Virus record (IMG/VR): IMGVR_UViG_3300043775_001285
Coordinates: 1 to 26,451 of that record
From: a virus
Length of the DNA: 26,451 nt
Direction: 5' to 3' (one strand)
Position 1 is the first letter of the stretch. Every line of letters begins with the position of its first letter. The position numbers and the translations under genes were made by a program. Under the pieces are notes generated by a model. The model worked only from the letters and a program-made list of their open reading frames with translations, was not told where the DNA came from and searched no databases. Positions 4,030 through 10,166 of the stretch are shown one piece after another.

Positions 4030-4139
4030 GGTTTCACAATTTTGATCAATTACTCTACCAACTGAGCTAATGTTACAAGTAACATGCAGGAATCGAACCT
4101 GCGACACACTGAGATATTAAATTGTTGCTGTAGGAAACC
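4030..4139 (-). tRNA. Circularly permuted tRNA, anticodon unresolved (unit I)
   Basis: Leader GGTTTC-CTACAGCA, 3' half: stem TCAGT (4108-4112), variable GTGTC, T arm GCAGG-TTCGATT-CCTGC, 3' acceptor ATGTTAC. After TT comes the 5' half (4076-4046): acceptor GTAACAT (7 perfect pairs), TA, canonical D arm GCTCAGTTGGTAGAGT, A, stem ATTGA. Trailer ..AAATTGT-GAAACC-TGTTA. The flanks pair twice (GGTTTC/GAAACC and ACAATTT/AAATTGT), leaving a TCA / AATATC internal loop next to the anticodon stem. No register gives a normal loop with U33 and a purine at 37, so the anticodon cannot be read. It may be completed by another piece or joined at unexpected sites. Confidence 0.65.
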
Positions 4140-4152
4140 TATTTTCTTTTTG

Positions 4153-4458
4153 CTAATCTCTTAGGATAGCTAATACTTCATCTTCACGCATAATGATAAC
4201 TTCATCATCATGTAATTTAATAGGCTCTCCAGCGTGCTTTCCGTATAACACTTTATCGCCAATTGCAACTTTTATTTCTCGGAACTGACCATTATCCATA
4301 TGTTTCCCTGTTCCTATTGCTAGTACTGTTCCAATTACAGATTTCTCTTTTGAAACAGGTGCAATTAAAATACCACCTTCCGTTATACTTTCTGCAGGAT
4401 CTTGTCTTACAACAATACGATCGTGCAAAGGAATTACGTTTTCTTGTGTTACTGCCAT
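4153..4458 (-). CDS. groES: GroES-type co-chaperonin (Cpn10)
   Basis: The 101-aa product is a standard-length Cpn10. It has the N-terminal strand IPLHDRIVVRQD (9-20), the mobile-loop region around SITEGGILIAP (24-34) that docks to GroEL with a hydrophobic I-L-I tip, then GTVLAIGTGK, IKVAIGDKVLYGKHAG and DDEVIIMREDEVLAIL at the end. It caps host GroEL to fold phage proteins, probably the capsid protein, as T4 gp31 does, but it is clearly of the bacterial GroES sequence type instead of gp31-like. AAAGG precedes the ATG, and a perfect promoter lies at 4490-4517, so it is likely transcribed strongly and early. It is the first gene after the permuted tRNA cluster. Confidence 0.95.
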   Translation of the reverse strand: MAVTQENVIPLHDRIVVRQDPAESITEGGILIAPVSKEKSVIGTVLAIGTGKHMDNGQFREIKVAIGDKVLYGKHAGEPIKLHDDEVIIMREDEVLAILRD

Positions 4459-4489
4459 GTTGTGTACCTTTGTTGTTTAGTATGTGCAT

Positions 4490-4517
4490 ATTATACACTA
4501 ATAAAATTGTTTGTCAA
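4490..4517 (-). promoter_or_regulatory. Sigma70-type promoter for groES
   Basis: Minus strand: TTGACA (4512-4517), 16-nt spacer, TATAAT (4490-4495), about 32 nt from the -10 to the groES ATG. Both boxes are perfect. Confidence 0.88.
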
Positions 4518-4524
4518 GTGTTTT

Positions 4525-4677
4525 TTATTCTTTTGGATATAACATTTCACCAATAAGTAAACAACCAAACGATAATATTAAGTAATCAATAGGTGACAAC
4601 AGGTATCCACTATCATGTATATACATTAATAAAGTTACATAAAACAATATACCTGCTGCTAACCCTTTATTGATCAT
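4525..4677 (-). CDS. Small two-helix membrane protein, 50 aa
   Basis: This frame starts at an ATG overlapping the stop of the upstream 36-aa gene (ATGA) and ends just upstream of the groES promoter. It starts MINKGLAAGILFYVTLLMYI and has two hydrophobic stretches (about 5-20 and 30-45) separated by HDSGYLLSPID, which suggests a helical hairpin. The overlap, codon usage and position at the end of a chain of equally small membrane genes support it. Unknown function; a lysis- or envelope-related role is possible. Confidence 0.6.
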   Translation of the reverse strand: MINKGLAAGILFYVTLLMYIHDSGYLLSPIDYLILSFGCLLIGEMLYPKE

Positions 4678-4784
4678 TTCTTTAACTCATCCAGTCTTTG
4701 TATCTCCTTGAAAGCTGCAACTGTTTTAGTAATTGCAATTCCAAATAAAGTTCCTACTGCTAACGCTATCGGTACTAGTGGCAT
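4674..4784 (-). CDS. Tiny membrane protein, 36 aa
   Basis: ATG at 4784 overlaps the stop of the preceding gene (TAATG) and has AAAGGAG upstream, an excellent site. The peptide starts MPLVPIALAVGTLFGIAITK and ends FKEIQRLDELKK: one membrane helix with a basic, amphipathic tail. The stop overlaps the start of the next 50-aa gene by 4 nt. It fits a run of co-translated small membrane proteins. Function unknown. Confidence 0.6.
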   Translation of the reverse strand: MPLVPIALAVGTLFGIAITKTVAAFKEIQRLDELKK

Positions 4785-5017
4785 TATTTTTCTCCTTTTA
4801 GTAAATTATATAGTATTTCAAATGGATAATATATTCCAAATGCTATAATTAAAAAGAGTGATAGTGGCCAACAAAAGAATCCTATCACAATAAAGTAGTT
4901 GCGAAACGGACTATGCTTAACAACTGGTGCATTTGATAAAATTGTAGCACACCCGGCCCCTAATATTAAGTATGAAATACTTAGCATTCCTATCACAATT
5001 ACATCTGTTGATACCAT
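4784..5017 (-). CDS. Small membrane protein, 77 aa
   Basis: Two or three hydrophobic segments: residues 5-28 (IVIGMLSISYLILGAGCAT), about 41-62 (FIVIGFFCWPLSLFLIIAFG) and a short tail. A Cys lies at the end of the first helix, but the context is not a lipobox. It sits 3 nt after the upstream 49-aa gene and is coupled to the next gene by TAATG. No family recognised. Confidence 0.7.
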   Translation of the reverse strand: MVSTDVIVIGMLSISYLILGAGCATILSNAPVVKHSPFRNYFIVIGFFCWPLSLFLIIAFGIYYPFEILYNLLKGEK

Positions 5018-5020
5018 TAC

Positions 5021-5170
5021 TTAACATCTCCACATTACTACTGGCCAAAAGACCATGCGGTGTGTCCATGACACTAAACTTCCAGCATCATCACTGTTAT
5101 CAAATGACAACGTTGCAAAAAGTGCACCTGCTATGTAGTACGCTATTGCTATCATTATTAAAAATTCCAT
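5021..5170 (-). CDS. Small membrane-anchored protein, 49 aa
   Basis: ATG at 5170 overlaps the stop of the RNA ligase gene (TAATG), and GAGGAAATGTA lies just upstream as a ribosome-binding site. It starts MEFLIMIAIAYYIAGALFAT, a single membrane helix, followed by a short acidic stretch (SFDNSDDAG) and an aromatic C-terminus ending VVMWRC. It is the first of four tiny membrane proteins between the ligase and groES. Function unknown. Confidence 0.6.
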   Translation of the reverse strand: MEFLIMIAIAYYIAGALFATLSFDNSDDAGSLVSWTHRMVFWPVVMWRC

Positions 5171-6273
5171 TACATTTCCTCTTGGGCTAAAAACCATGTA
5201 CGTGCTACATATTTAACTCTTGTTATTACATCTTTGATTTCTAGATGGCTAGCAACAAGTGTATCAGTTTCTTCTTTAACAACATCGTCTGCAATCCATT
5301 TTAAGAATACAGGAGTGCTTTTAGGTTCAATACTGATGTTGTTTACTTTTAAGTATTCTAAACCTTGAGTAAGTCTAGATTCAGTAACTACTGTATCAGC
5401 AAACTCGTTAATGGAGTTAACTTTTTCTACATCAACACTTGCTAGTGTTTTAACTTTAGATGAACTGTGTTTTTCACCTTTAACTTTAAACATAAATCGT
5501 GATTGTTCATAACCAGGAGTAACACATTTCCAAACAATACCTTCACCTACACCTTCAACACCAAAGTGTTGAGCAATTGGACATTGTTGTTCTACTGCAA
5601 CAGTAAGATCCGCAAGCTTGTTTTGCGCAAGCTCAGGTTCGTTAAAGTTGATATCCATTGTGTATGTTTGGAAGTCATAAATTGTAAATAAATTTTCAGG
5701 CCATGCTTCGGTATTAAAACCTGCAATTTCTTTAGCATACGCAATAGTATGCTTAAACTCAGTTGGAGTAAAATAAACGCGTTGAACATCTTCGTCTTCA
5801 TTTTTACCAGCTGACCATGCAACAATGCCAAAGATAATAAACATTTTAGGAACATTACTAATTCCTACACCTTTTTGAACACCTTGCCCGCACCATTCGC
5901 CAAAGATAGAATAATGTGTTAAGTTGTAATCAACTTTGTGATGTGCAGCTGAAGTTAATAAGTTAATAAACGTTTCTTTATGTTGTTGTGCATATTTTGC
6001 CCAACCATAATTGTCATCATCTATTGTTAAAATACGTTCACGTGATTGCGCCCAAAATTCATTATATTTAGGAAACTCGCAAGCAACGCTAGCATTAGTG
6101 CCATGTGCCTTAACAGAACCTTCAAACGTTAAAGTTGGCATAGGTGCAAATGGATCAAAGGTTGGTGCACCATTGTCATCTAACCCTTTAAAGGTAGCAC
6201 GACTTTTAACTTCTCTAACTACTTGTCTAAATTGATTAATGCTGGGCCATGATTTGTGTACTTGTTTTGACAT
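5170..6273 (-). CDS. RNA ligase, Rnl2-type (ATP-dependent nucleotidyltransferase)
   Basis: A 367-aa protein with the nucleotidyltransferase motifs in order: motif I K-A-H-G-T-N with the AMP-accepting Lys55, motif III region FGEW (124-127), motif IV EGIVWK (244-249) and motif V FKVKG (262-266). KxHGTN and the spacing match the T4 Rnl2 and kinetoplastid editing-ligase branch instead of DNA ligases. The C-terminal ~100 residues form the helical domain of this family. It seals 3'-OH/5'-phosphate nicks in RNA. In T4-like phages this counters tRNA cleavage; here, with permuted tRNA units in the same window and a macro-domain protein a few genes upstream, a role in joining tRNA pieces is attractive but inferred. 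Own promoter at 6306-6334; AGGAG precedes the start. Confidence 0.92.
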   Translation of the reverse strand: MSKQVHKSWPSINQFRQVVREVKSRATFKGLDDNGAPTFDPFAPMPTLTFEGSVKAHGTNASVACEFPKYNEFWAQSRERILTIDDDNYGWAKYAQQHKETFINLLTSAAHHKVDYNLTHYSIFGEWCGQGVQKGVGISNVPKMFIIFGIVAWSAGKNEDEDVQRVYFTPTEFKHTIAYAKEIAGFNTEAWPENLFTIYDFQTYTMDINFNEPELAQNKLADLTVAVEQQCPIAQHFGVEGVGEGIVWKCVTPGYEQSRFMFKVKGEKHSSSKVKTLASVDVEKVNSINEFADTVVTESRLTQGLEYLKVNNISIEPKSTPVFLKWIADDVVKEETDTLVASHLEIKDVITRVKYVARTWFLAQEEM

Positions 6274-6305
6274 TGCGTACTCCTGTGTTAGTTAAATAAA
6301 AATAT

Positions 6306-6334
6306 ATTATATAATAAGTGTTAGCACTTGTCAA
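6306..6334 (-). promoter_or_regulatory. Sigma70-type promoter for the RNA ligase operon
   Basis: Minus strand: TTGACA (6329-6334), 17-nt spacer, TATAAT (6306-6311). The -35 box overlaps the stop of the feoA-like gene. It drives the ligase, four tiny membrane genes and perhaps groES. Confidence 0.82.
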
Positions 6335-6552
6335 ACTTTATTAACAAGTAATTGTGCCGCATCACTTTTCCTTAGTGTTAATGAAAACCCACGTAGCTTA
6401 ATTTCAATCGGATCTCCTAATGGCGCAACTCTAACTACTTGTACTTCTGTATTACGAGTAAGTCCCATGGCTAGTAGTTGCTTACGAGATGTTTTGCCTA
6501 CATATCCAGTAACAACACCAACTTCATTAACCTTTAAGAGATCTAGTGTCAT
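6331..6552 (-). CDS. feoA: FeoA-domain protein (iron-transport SH3-like)
   Basis: The 73-aa product is a complete FeoA domain: opening L-x-x-L/V..G..V, then the helix LLAMGLTRNTEVQVV and APLGDPIEIKLRGFSLTLRKSDA, which is the signature of FeoA and of the C-terminal domain of DtxR regulators. In bacteria FeoA is a small cytoplasmic partner of the ferrous-iron channel FeoB. No feoB is in the window. A phage copy may adjust host FeoB, or the SH3-like fold may be reused. It starts at an ATG overlapping the upstream stop (TAATG), at the end of the macro-domain operon. Confidence 0.88.
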   Translation of the reverse strand: MTLDLLKVNEVGVVTGYVGKTSRKQLLAMGLTRNTEVQVVRVAPLGDPIEIKLRGFSLTLRKSDAAQLLVNKV

Positions 6553-7196
6553 TAGTGTAATTGTGAAATACGTGTTTCGTTAATGTTAATATGTTCTAGA
6601 TTGTCAAAGTATCCAGTCCATGGCAGATAGCTAAAGTTAATAGATTGGCCATCTGAAGTATGTAAATACATTTTAATTTTCCCATGGGAGGTACCTTCAT
6701 CTGGAATAAACTCATAAGTAACATTGTGCGGCTGATTAACTTCGCTAATAAGTTTTTCAGCTTGGTACTTAGTTATGCGCCATGCAGATACAATTTTATC
6801 ATAATATCCCGAAGCTTCTAAAAACGATTCTAATTCAGCTGCTGATTTATAATCTTTAAATACAGCAATTGGTTCAGATGAACCGCAATGTGCTGATCCA
6901 AATGAATTTCCAGTGGACCACTCAACCCATACTACAATCACGTCATCGCCTGCTCTAACATCTAATGTTGTAACGATGTCCGGCATATGATCAGTAAGTT
7001 TTACAGTAGATAACATGTTTATATAAGATTCACTCCACTCACCAAATTCTTCTTCAGACTGATAATGGTTAGTACAAGTTCTGTTAATCTCAATACTTAA
7101 ACCAATATTAACTGGTTTGTCTTCAATTTTATGAATATCATAATCATCTAATGATGGATCAATATATTCTTCGTGTTCGCCTGTGTACGCTGTCAT
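6552..7196 (-). CDS. Hypothetical acidic phage protein, 214 aa
   Basis: I chose the ATG at 7196 (start MTAYTGEHEEYIDPSLDDYD) instead of a longer frame from 7256, because it has AGAGGCA just upstream and overlaps the previous stop as ATGA. The product is acidic and soluble with alternating strands and helices. It has a V-V-W-V-E-W..GNSFG segment near the middle, then AVFKDYKSAAELESFL, and a C-terminal YLPWTGYFDNLEHI. I recall similar unknown proteins in T4-like phages but no function. It sits between the Cys-containing 73-aa gene and feoA. Confidence 0.75.
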   Translation of the reverse strand: MTAYTGEHEEYIDPSLDDYDIHKIEDKPVNIGLSIEINRTCTNHYQSEEEFGEWSESYINMLSTVKLTDHMPDIVTTLDVRAGDDVIVVWVEWSTGNSFGSAHCGSSEPIAVFKDYKSAAELESFLEASGYYDKIVSAWRITKYQAEKLISEVNQPHNVTYEFIPDEGTSHGKIKMYLHTSDGQSINFSYLPWTGYFDNLEHININETRISQLH

Positions 7197-7414
7197 ACTT
7201 GCCTCTCTATAAAATTGTGTTGTGGTATTGAAAACCAATCTTTGCTGCAATAGCATTTTGGATTTATAGTTTGTCCTTGTGTTGGTATCGGCTGATTTGG
7301 CATATAATCAAATGCATCTCCGTACTGGTCTGAAAAACCTAACTCTCTATTAGTAATTGCAACTAAATGTCCTGAAGGACAAAATATAAAAGTACTACGA
7401 GGAACATATTTCAT
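7193..7414 (-). CDS. Small Cys-containing phage protein, 73 aa
   Basis: ATG at 7414 overlaps the macro-domain stop by 4 nt and its own stop overlaps the next start by 4 nt (ATGA), so it is tightly coupled. The sequence has IFCPSGHLVAITNRELG at 10-26 and NPKCYCSKDWF near residue 52-62: C-P-S-G-H and C-Y-C are spaced like a small zinc-ribbon-type site. Binding of one metal ion by Cys12, His16, Cys55 and Cys57 is plausible. No named family. Confidence 0.7.
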   Translation of the reverse strand: MKYVPRSTFIFCPSGHLVAITNRELGFSDQYGDAFDYMPNQPIPTQGQTINPKCYCSKDWFSIPQHNFIERQV

Positions 7415-7857
7415 TCAAGTCTCACAATAACTACATCTCTATCAATTGACCATTCAGAAAGAATTCGCATTATCTTAATTGGATCGCCACCTGCTAATCC
7501 GCAACCTATCATTGGAAATCCAAACTTAGTTTCTTTAGGAAAGTGTTTTCCTATATTATGTAATACATCTTCAAATGCTTGGTAATCAAATGGGGGACCA
7601 AATTTTTGTCCGTAATGATACTGTGTATAAGCATTAACTACTTTACAACAAGGAGTTTCTGCAACAGTGAATGTTCCGAGCTTGGCTTTGTCAGCCATGT
7701 TAGTAGCACGATCAACTTCTGCAACTTGTGGCCATCGTATTGCAAGTTGTTTAGCAATACCTGCGCCCATTGTATTAAAACAATTACAACCATGCACAAT
7801 AACATCAAATCGTTCTTGCAATGCTAGTTGTATTAAATCGCCATTTATTACTCTCAT
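7411..7857 (-). CDS. Macro-domain protein (ADP-ribose 1''-phosphate phosphatase-like)
   Basis: The 148-aa product is a minimal macro domain: MRVINGDLIQLAL at the start, HGCNCFNTMGAGIAKQL (22-38) with the N-x-x-x-x-M/x-G-A-G-I-A nucleotide loop, FPMIGCGLAGGD near 115-126 as the second ADP-ribose loop, and a C-terminal VVIVRLE strand. The HGCNCFNTMGAGIA form resembles Poa1p-type proteins that hydrolyse ADP-ribose 1''-phosphate, the by-product of 2'-phosphotransfer in tRNA splicing. It could also bind or remove ADP-ribose from proteins or RNA, for example to resist host ADP-ribosylation defence. Operon order: 59-aa gene, this gene, then the 73-aa Cys protein, a 214-aa unknown and feoA. Confidence 0.9.
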   Translation of the reverse strand: MRVINGDLIQLALQERFDVIVHGCNCFNTMGAGIAKQLAIRWPQVAEVDRATNMADKAKLGTFTVAETPCCKVVNAYTQYHYGQKFGPPFDYQAFEDVLHNIGKHFPKETKFGFPMIGCGLAGGDPIKIMRILSEWSIDRDVVIVRLE

Positions 7858-8033
7858 AATTCCTCACATACATAAAAAGATTCAGGGGAATCAACTTCCC
7901 CTTCATTGTCCTCTAAGTAAAAATCATATAAGTCATATTCTAATTCCGGAATATGTTCTTTCTTAGGTTGATGTACTCCTCCTTTACCTAATATAGGCGC
8001 AGGATTATGTCCTCTTATGTAATGCGCTTTCAT
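7854..8033 (-). CDS. Small hypothetical protein, 59 aa
   Basis: An ATG at 8033 with a strong AAGGAG site 7 nt upstream opens a 59-codon frame ending in TGA that overlaps the macro-domain start (ATGA). The peptide starts MKAHYIRGHNPAPILGKGG and is strongly acidic in the second half (LEYDLYDFYLEDNEGE). It is the first gene after the promoter at 8066-8094. Coupling and the ribosome-binding site make it credible; function unknown. Confidence 0.65.
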   Translation of the reverse strand: MKAHYIRGHNPAPILGKGGVHQPKKEHIPELEYDLYDFYLEDNEGEVDSPESFYVCEEL

Positions 8034-8065
8034 GATAACTCCTTATGTAAATAATATTTTTGCGT

Positions 8066-8094
8066 ATTATATAATGTACTTATAATAAAGTCAA
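8066..8094 (-). promoter_or_regulatory. Sigma70-type promoter for the macro-domain operon
   Basis: Minus strand: TTGACT (8089-8094), 17-nt spacer, TATAAT (8066-8071), followed about 30 nt later by the AAGGAG site of the 59-aa gene. The -35 overlaps the stop of the HNH gene. Confidence 0.78.
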
Positions 8095-8768
8095 GGTTTA
8101 AGTTTGCAATTATTTCCGTGATATCGTTTCATGCCATTAGATTTTCCTAATTTATTGCAATAAGGGCATATAATTATCTCCATCGGCGATGTTTGAAAAA
8201 CTTTACCTTTTCTTACAGCACTCATTTTATTGCGAGTCTCTATAGATGGAGATTTGCCTTTATTAGGAGGTATCCTTCCTTTATTTGAATTGCTGATTTT
8301 AGATTTGTGTTCTTCTGATAAAGGTTTTCCTTTTTTAGCTACAGATAATTTAGATTTATACTCTATAGACATGTTTTCTTTAGCTTTACTAATTTTACTT
8401 CGAGTTTCGGATGTATGAGTTTTTCCTGTATTTGCTATAGCAATTTTAGATTTGTGTTCTTCTGATAAAGGTTTTCCTTTATGCATTACACTAACTGCTT
8501 TAGCAAATTCTTTTCTAATCCAACCATAACTTTTATTAGTAGCGCGACCAACTGACATCATATGTGCTGCTTTAATTAATTTATGATTATTTGGATATAT
8601 CTTTATAAGTACTTGATGTGCTACATAATGAGCTTCAGGTGTTAACTTTACTATATTAGTTGCATGATTAGTACCTCCCATACATTTGGGAATGATATGA
8701 TGCTTTTCTGTATAATCTGCAATCATATCTTTTGCAGTTAATTGTTCGTATATTTTTTGATAATTCAT
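8091..8768 (-). CDS. HNH homing endonuclease with NUMOD3 repeats and a C-terminal zinc knuckle
   Basis: The 225-aa product has an N-terminal HNH motif EKHHIIPKCMGGTNHATN (about 21-38) followed by LTPEAHYVAH (43-52), the usual phage HNH layout. It then carries four NUMOD3-type helices (GKPLSEEHKSKI, GKTHTSETRSKI, a second GKPLSEEHKSKI, GKSPSIETRNKM), DNA-binding modules of homing enzymes. The end, CPYCNKLGKSNGMKRYHGNNC, holds C-x2-C..H-x4-C, a small zinc-binding module nearly identical in pattern to that of the GIY-YIG enzyme at 18178-18780. It follows a structured RNA region and may have been inserted there. Confidence 0.9.
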   Translation of the reverse strand: MNYQKIYEQLTAKDMIADYTEKHHIIPKCMGGTNHATNIVKLTPEAHYVAHQVLIKIYPNNHKLIKAAHMMSVGRATNKSYGWIRKEFAKAVSVMHKGKPLSEEHKSKIAIANTGKTHTSETRSKISKAKENMSIEYKSKLSVAKKGKPLSEEHKSKISNSNKGRIPPNKGKSPSIETRNKMSAVRKGKVFQTSPMEIIICPYCNKLGKSNGMKRYHGNNCKLKP

Positions 8769-8858
8769 TTAAATTCCATTTAAGTATAAAAGGCTAAAGC
8801 CTAAAACATTCAAAGCTCATATTCACTAACGTTCATATTCACTTATCATGTTTTTATT

Positions 8859-8963
8859 TTATTTCTTTTTTAATAATGAATAATTATGAATGCTTTTTAT
8901 ATTCATGTAGATTCTTTGTGTCAATATGATACCTAAAACCGGTATCATAAGAAAGGTTTTCAT
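8859..8963 (-). CDS. Possible tiny membrane peptide, 34 aa
   Basis: ATG at 8963 has AAGAGG 7 nt upstream, a good site. The peptide starts MKTFLMIPVLGIILTQ, with a short hydrophobic N-terminus, and ends in a basic IHNYSLLKKK. The frame overlaps a 9-bp hairpin (8929-8953) and a promoter-like sequence (8896-8924), so it could be spurious. Confidence 0.35.
   Translation of the reverse strand: MKTFLMIPVLGIILTQRIYMNIKSIHNYSLLKKK
8896..8924 (-). promoter_or_regulatory. Promoter-like sequence upstream of the HNH gene
   Basis: Minus strand: TTGACA (8919-8924), 17-nt spacer, TATAAA (8896-8901). It would drive the HNH endonuclease at 8768. A 9-bp hairpin (TATGATACC/GGTATCATA, 8929-8953) lies directly upstream. 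Confidence 0.6.
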
Positions 8964-8984
8964 GTGAGTTCCTCTTAGCCTTTT

Positions 8985-9340
8985 TTTAGATAACGGGTAT
9001 TTTGTTGTGAATTCTGTTGTTTGGCTCTGTCCTTACCATTCCCGCGACTATTTTTAAGAGCACCTCGTATCATTGTGCTCATACAACATTTAATGAATTC
9101 TGTGAATATAACATTCACAACTAATATCACTATTAGTTAACCTATTCCAACTACACTAACGTTATCAGTCAAAGGACTGTCGTTTTAAGGCATCTCTAAG
9201 AGGTAGAGTGTAGAGGCCTGACTATAGCAATCAGAACTAGCTACCATCACACATCAGAATGGATTCACTAACGGTATTACGATTGGCCCGTCAACCTTAA
9301 GCTATAATTTCAACTAGTATACACTCACTGTTTTCAAAAG
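8985..9340 (-). ncRNA. Structured non-coding RNA region upstream of the HNH gene
   Basis: About 355 nt without a reading frame but with many local hairpins on the minus strand: AACTAATA-GTGA-TATTAGTT, GTGAAT-GTTAT-ATTCAC, GAGCAC..GTGCTC, CAGTC-CTT-TGACTG and CTGA..TCAG. Base composition is less A/T-rich than the surrounding spacers. I looked for group I intron core elements (P7-like pairs) and found no convincing set, and no tRNA or tmRNA domain. RNA next to an HNH gene could be an intron relic or an independent phage RNA. A weak promoter (ATGACT-17-TATACT) lies near its start. Ends approximate. Confidence 0.5.
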
Positions 9341-9361
9341 TCATCTTTCATTTTACCAAAC

Positions 9362-9369
9362 GATAAATA
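9362..9369 (+). promoter_or_regulatory. Late-promoter-like motif GATAAATA
   Basis: GATAAATA lies 7 nt before the ATG of the acetyltransferase gene. It matches the T4/cyanophage late -10-like motif (NATAAATA). The start site would leave almost no leader, and the gene has no Shine-Dalgarno sequence, so the exact start is uncertain. Confidence 0.5.
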
Positions 9370-9376
9370 TATTACT

Positions 9377-9766
9377 ATGAAAATACATGAATTATTAGAA
9401 AACCACCATGGCTCGTTAGCACGGGATAACGGTGATGTAATCACAATCGGTGATGCAAGAATTGATATCGATACTAAAGCACAGTTTTCACCAAGACCAC
9501 AATCTGTTATTGAATTCTTAGTTCCTAAAGAATTACGCGGACAAGGAATCGGAACACAGTTACTAACAAAAGCTGTAGCAAAGTATCCAATGTTAGGCGG
9601 ACAAGTAAGCTCTATAGCATCGTTAAAAGTATTTTGGAATTTAGGGTTTAGAAATCCAAGAATGCCAGAAGCATCGTTTCAAGATCATGCTGATAGAATG
9701 AATGAATACAGTTCAGTGTTTATGGCACGTACTAACGAACACGGAGTTCCATATGAAAATACATGA
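9377..9766 (+). CDS. GNAT acetyltransferase-like protein with capsid-targeting-like N-terminus
   Basis: The 129-aa product opens MKIHELLEN, the short motif shared with four other plus-strand proteins here. A compact GNAT fold follows: a VIEFLVPKELRGQGIGTQLL segment holds motif A (R-G-Q-G-I-G-T), the acetyl-CoA pyrophosphate loop, and FWNLGFRNP gives the usual C-terminal beta strand. It would transfer an acetyl group from acetyl-CoA to an unknown amine substrate. It is short for a GNAT, lacking the usual long N-terminal strands. Its end overlaps the next gene by 14 nt, and the first three plus-strand genes appear to be one unit. Confidence 0.8.
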   Translation: MKIHELLENHHGSLARDNGDVITIGDARIDIDTKAQFSPRPQSVIEFLVPKELRGQGIGTQLLTKAVAKYPMLGGQVSSIASLKVFWNLGFRNPRMPEASFQDHADRMNEYSSVFMARTNEHGVPYENT

Positions 9767-10157
9767 AATAATCTCTGAAGAAATTAAAACAAGACTTGAT
9801 GCCAAATGCTGGAAAGGCAAACATAAAGAAGGTACTAAAGTAAAAGGTGGTACTAGAGTTAACAACTGTGTGCCAAATGAATCAGTAGATGAAGCAGCAG
9901 CATGGCAAAAGAAATCAGGAAAGAACAAAAACGGTGGATTGAATGCTAAAGGTGTTGCTAGTTATCGTAAAGAACATCCTGGAAGTAAATTACAAACTGC
10001 AGTAACTACTAAACCGAGTAAACTTAAACCTGGAAGTAAAGATGCAAAACGCCGTAAAAGTTTTTGTGCAAGAATGGGCGGTATGGAAGGACCTATGAAA
10101 GACGAAAAAGGCAAACCAACTAGAAAAGCATTAGCATTGAGAAAATGGAATTGCTAA
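9753..10157 (+). CDS. Basic conserved phage protein (DUF6321-like), 134 aa
   Basis: I start it at the internal ATG 9753 (MKIHEIISEE), with GGAG upstream, instead of at 9702, which would add 17 residues inside the acetyltransferase frame. The rest is very basic: KSGKNKNGGLNAKGVASYRK, then KPSKLKPGSKDAKRRKSFCA and a C-terminus ending RKALALRKWNC. This pattern is a conserved protein of unknown function found in many tailed phages. Its charge suggests nucleic-acid binding, and the N-terminal motif suggests packaging inside the head like T4 internal proteins. Confidence 0.85.
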   Translation: MKIHEIISEEIKTRLDAKCWKGKHKEGTKVKGGTRVNNCVPNESVDEAAAWQKKSGKNKNGGLNAKGVASYRKEHPGSKLQTAVTTKPSKLKPGSKDAKRRKSFCARMGGMEGPMKDEKGKPTRKALALRKWNC

Positions 10158-10166
10158 ATTAAAATT

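Noticed and set aside
249-4139. CRISPR array from the repeated units
   Set aside because: Repeats are short, covary instead of being identical, spacing is irregular, and no cas genes are present.
4263-4556. Plus-strand 97-aa and minus-strand 68-aa frames over groES
   Set aside because: Shadow frames of an unmistakable GroES gene.
8985-9340. Group I intron
   Set aside because: A GCTATAGTC-like S element exists, but no matching R element or P3-P8 core could be assembled, and the neighbours are not split gene halves.
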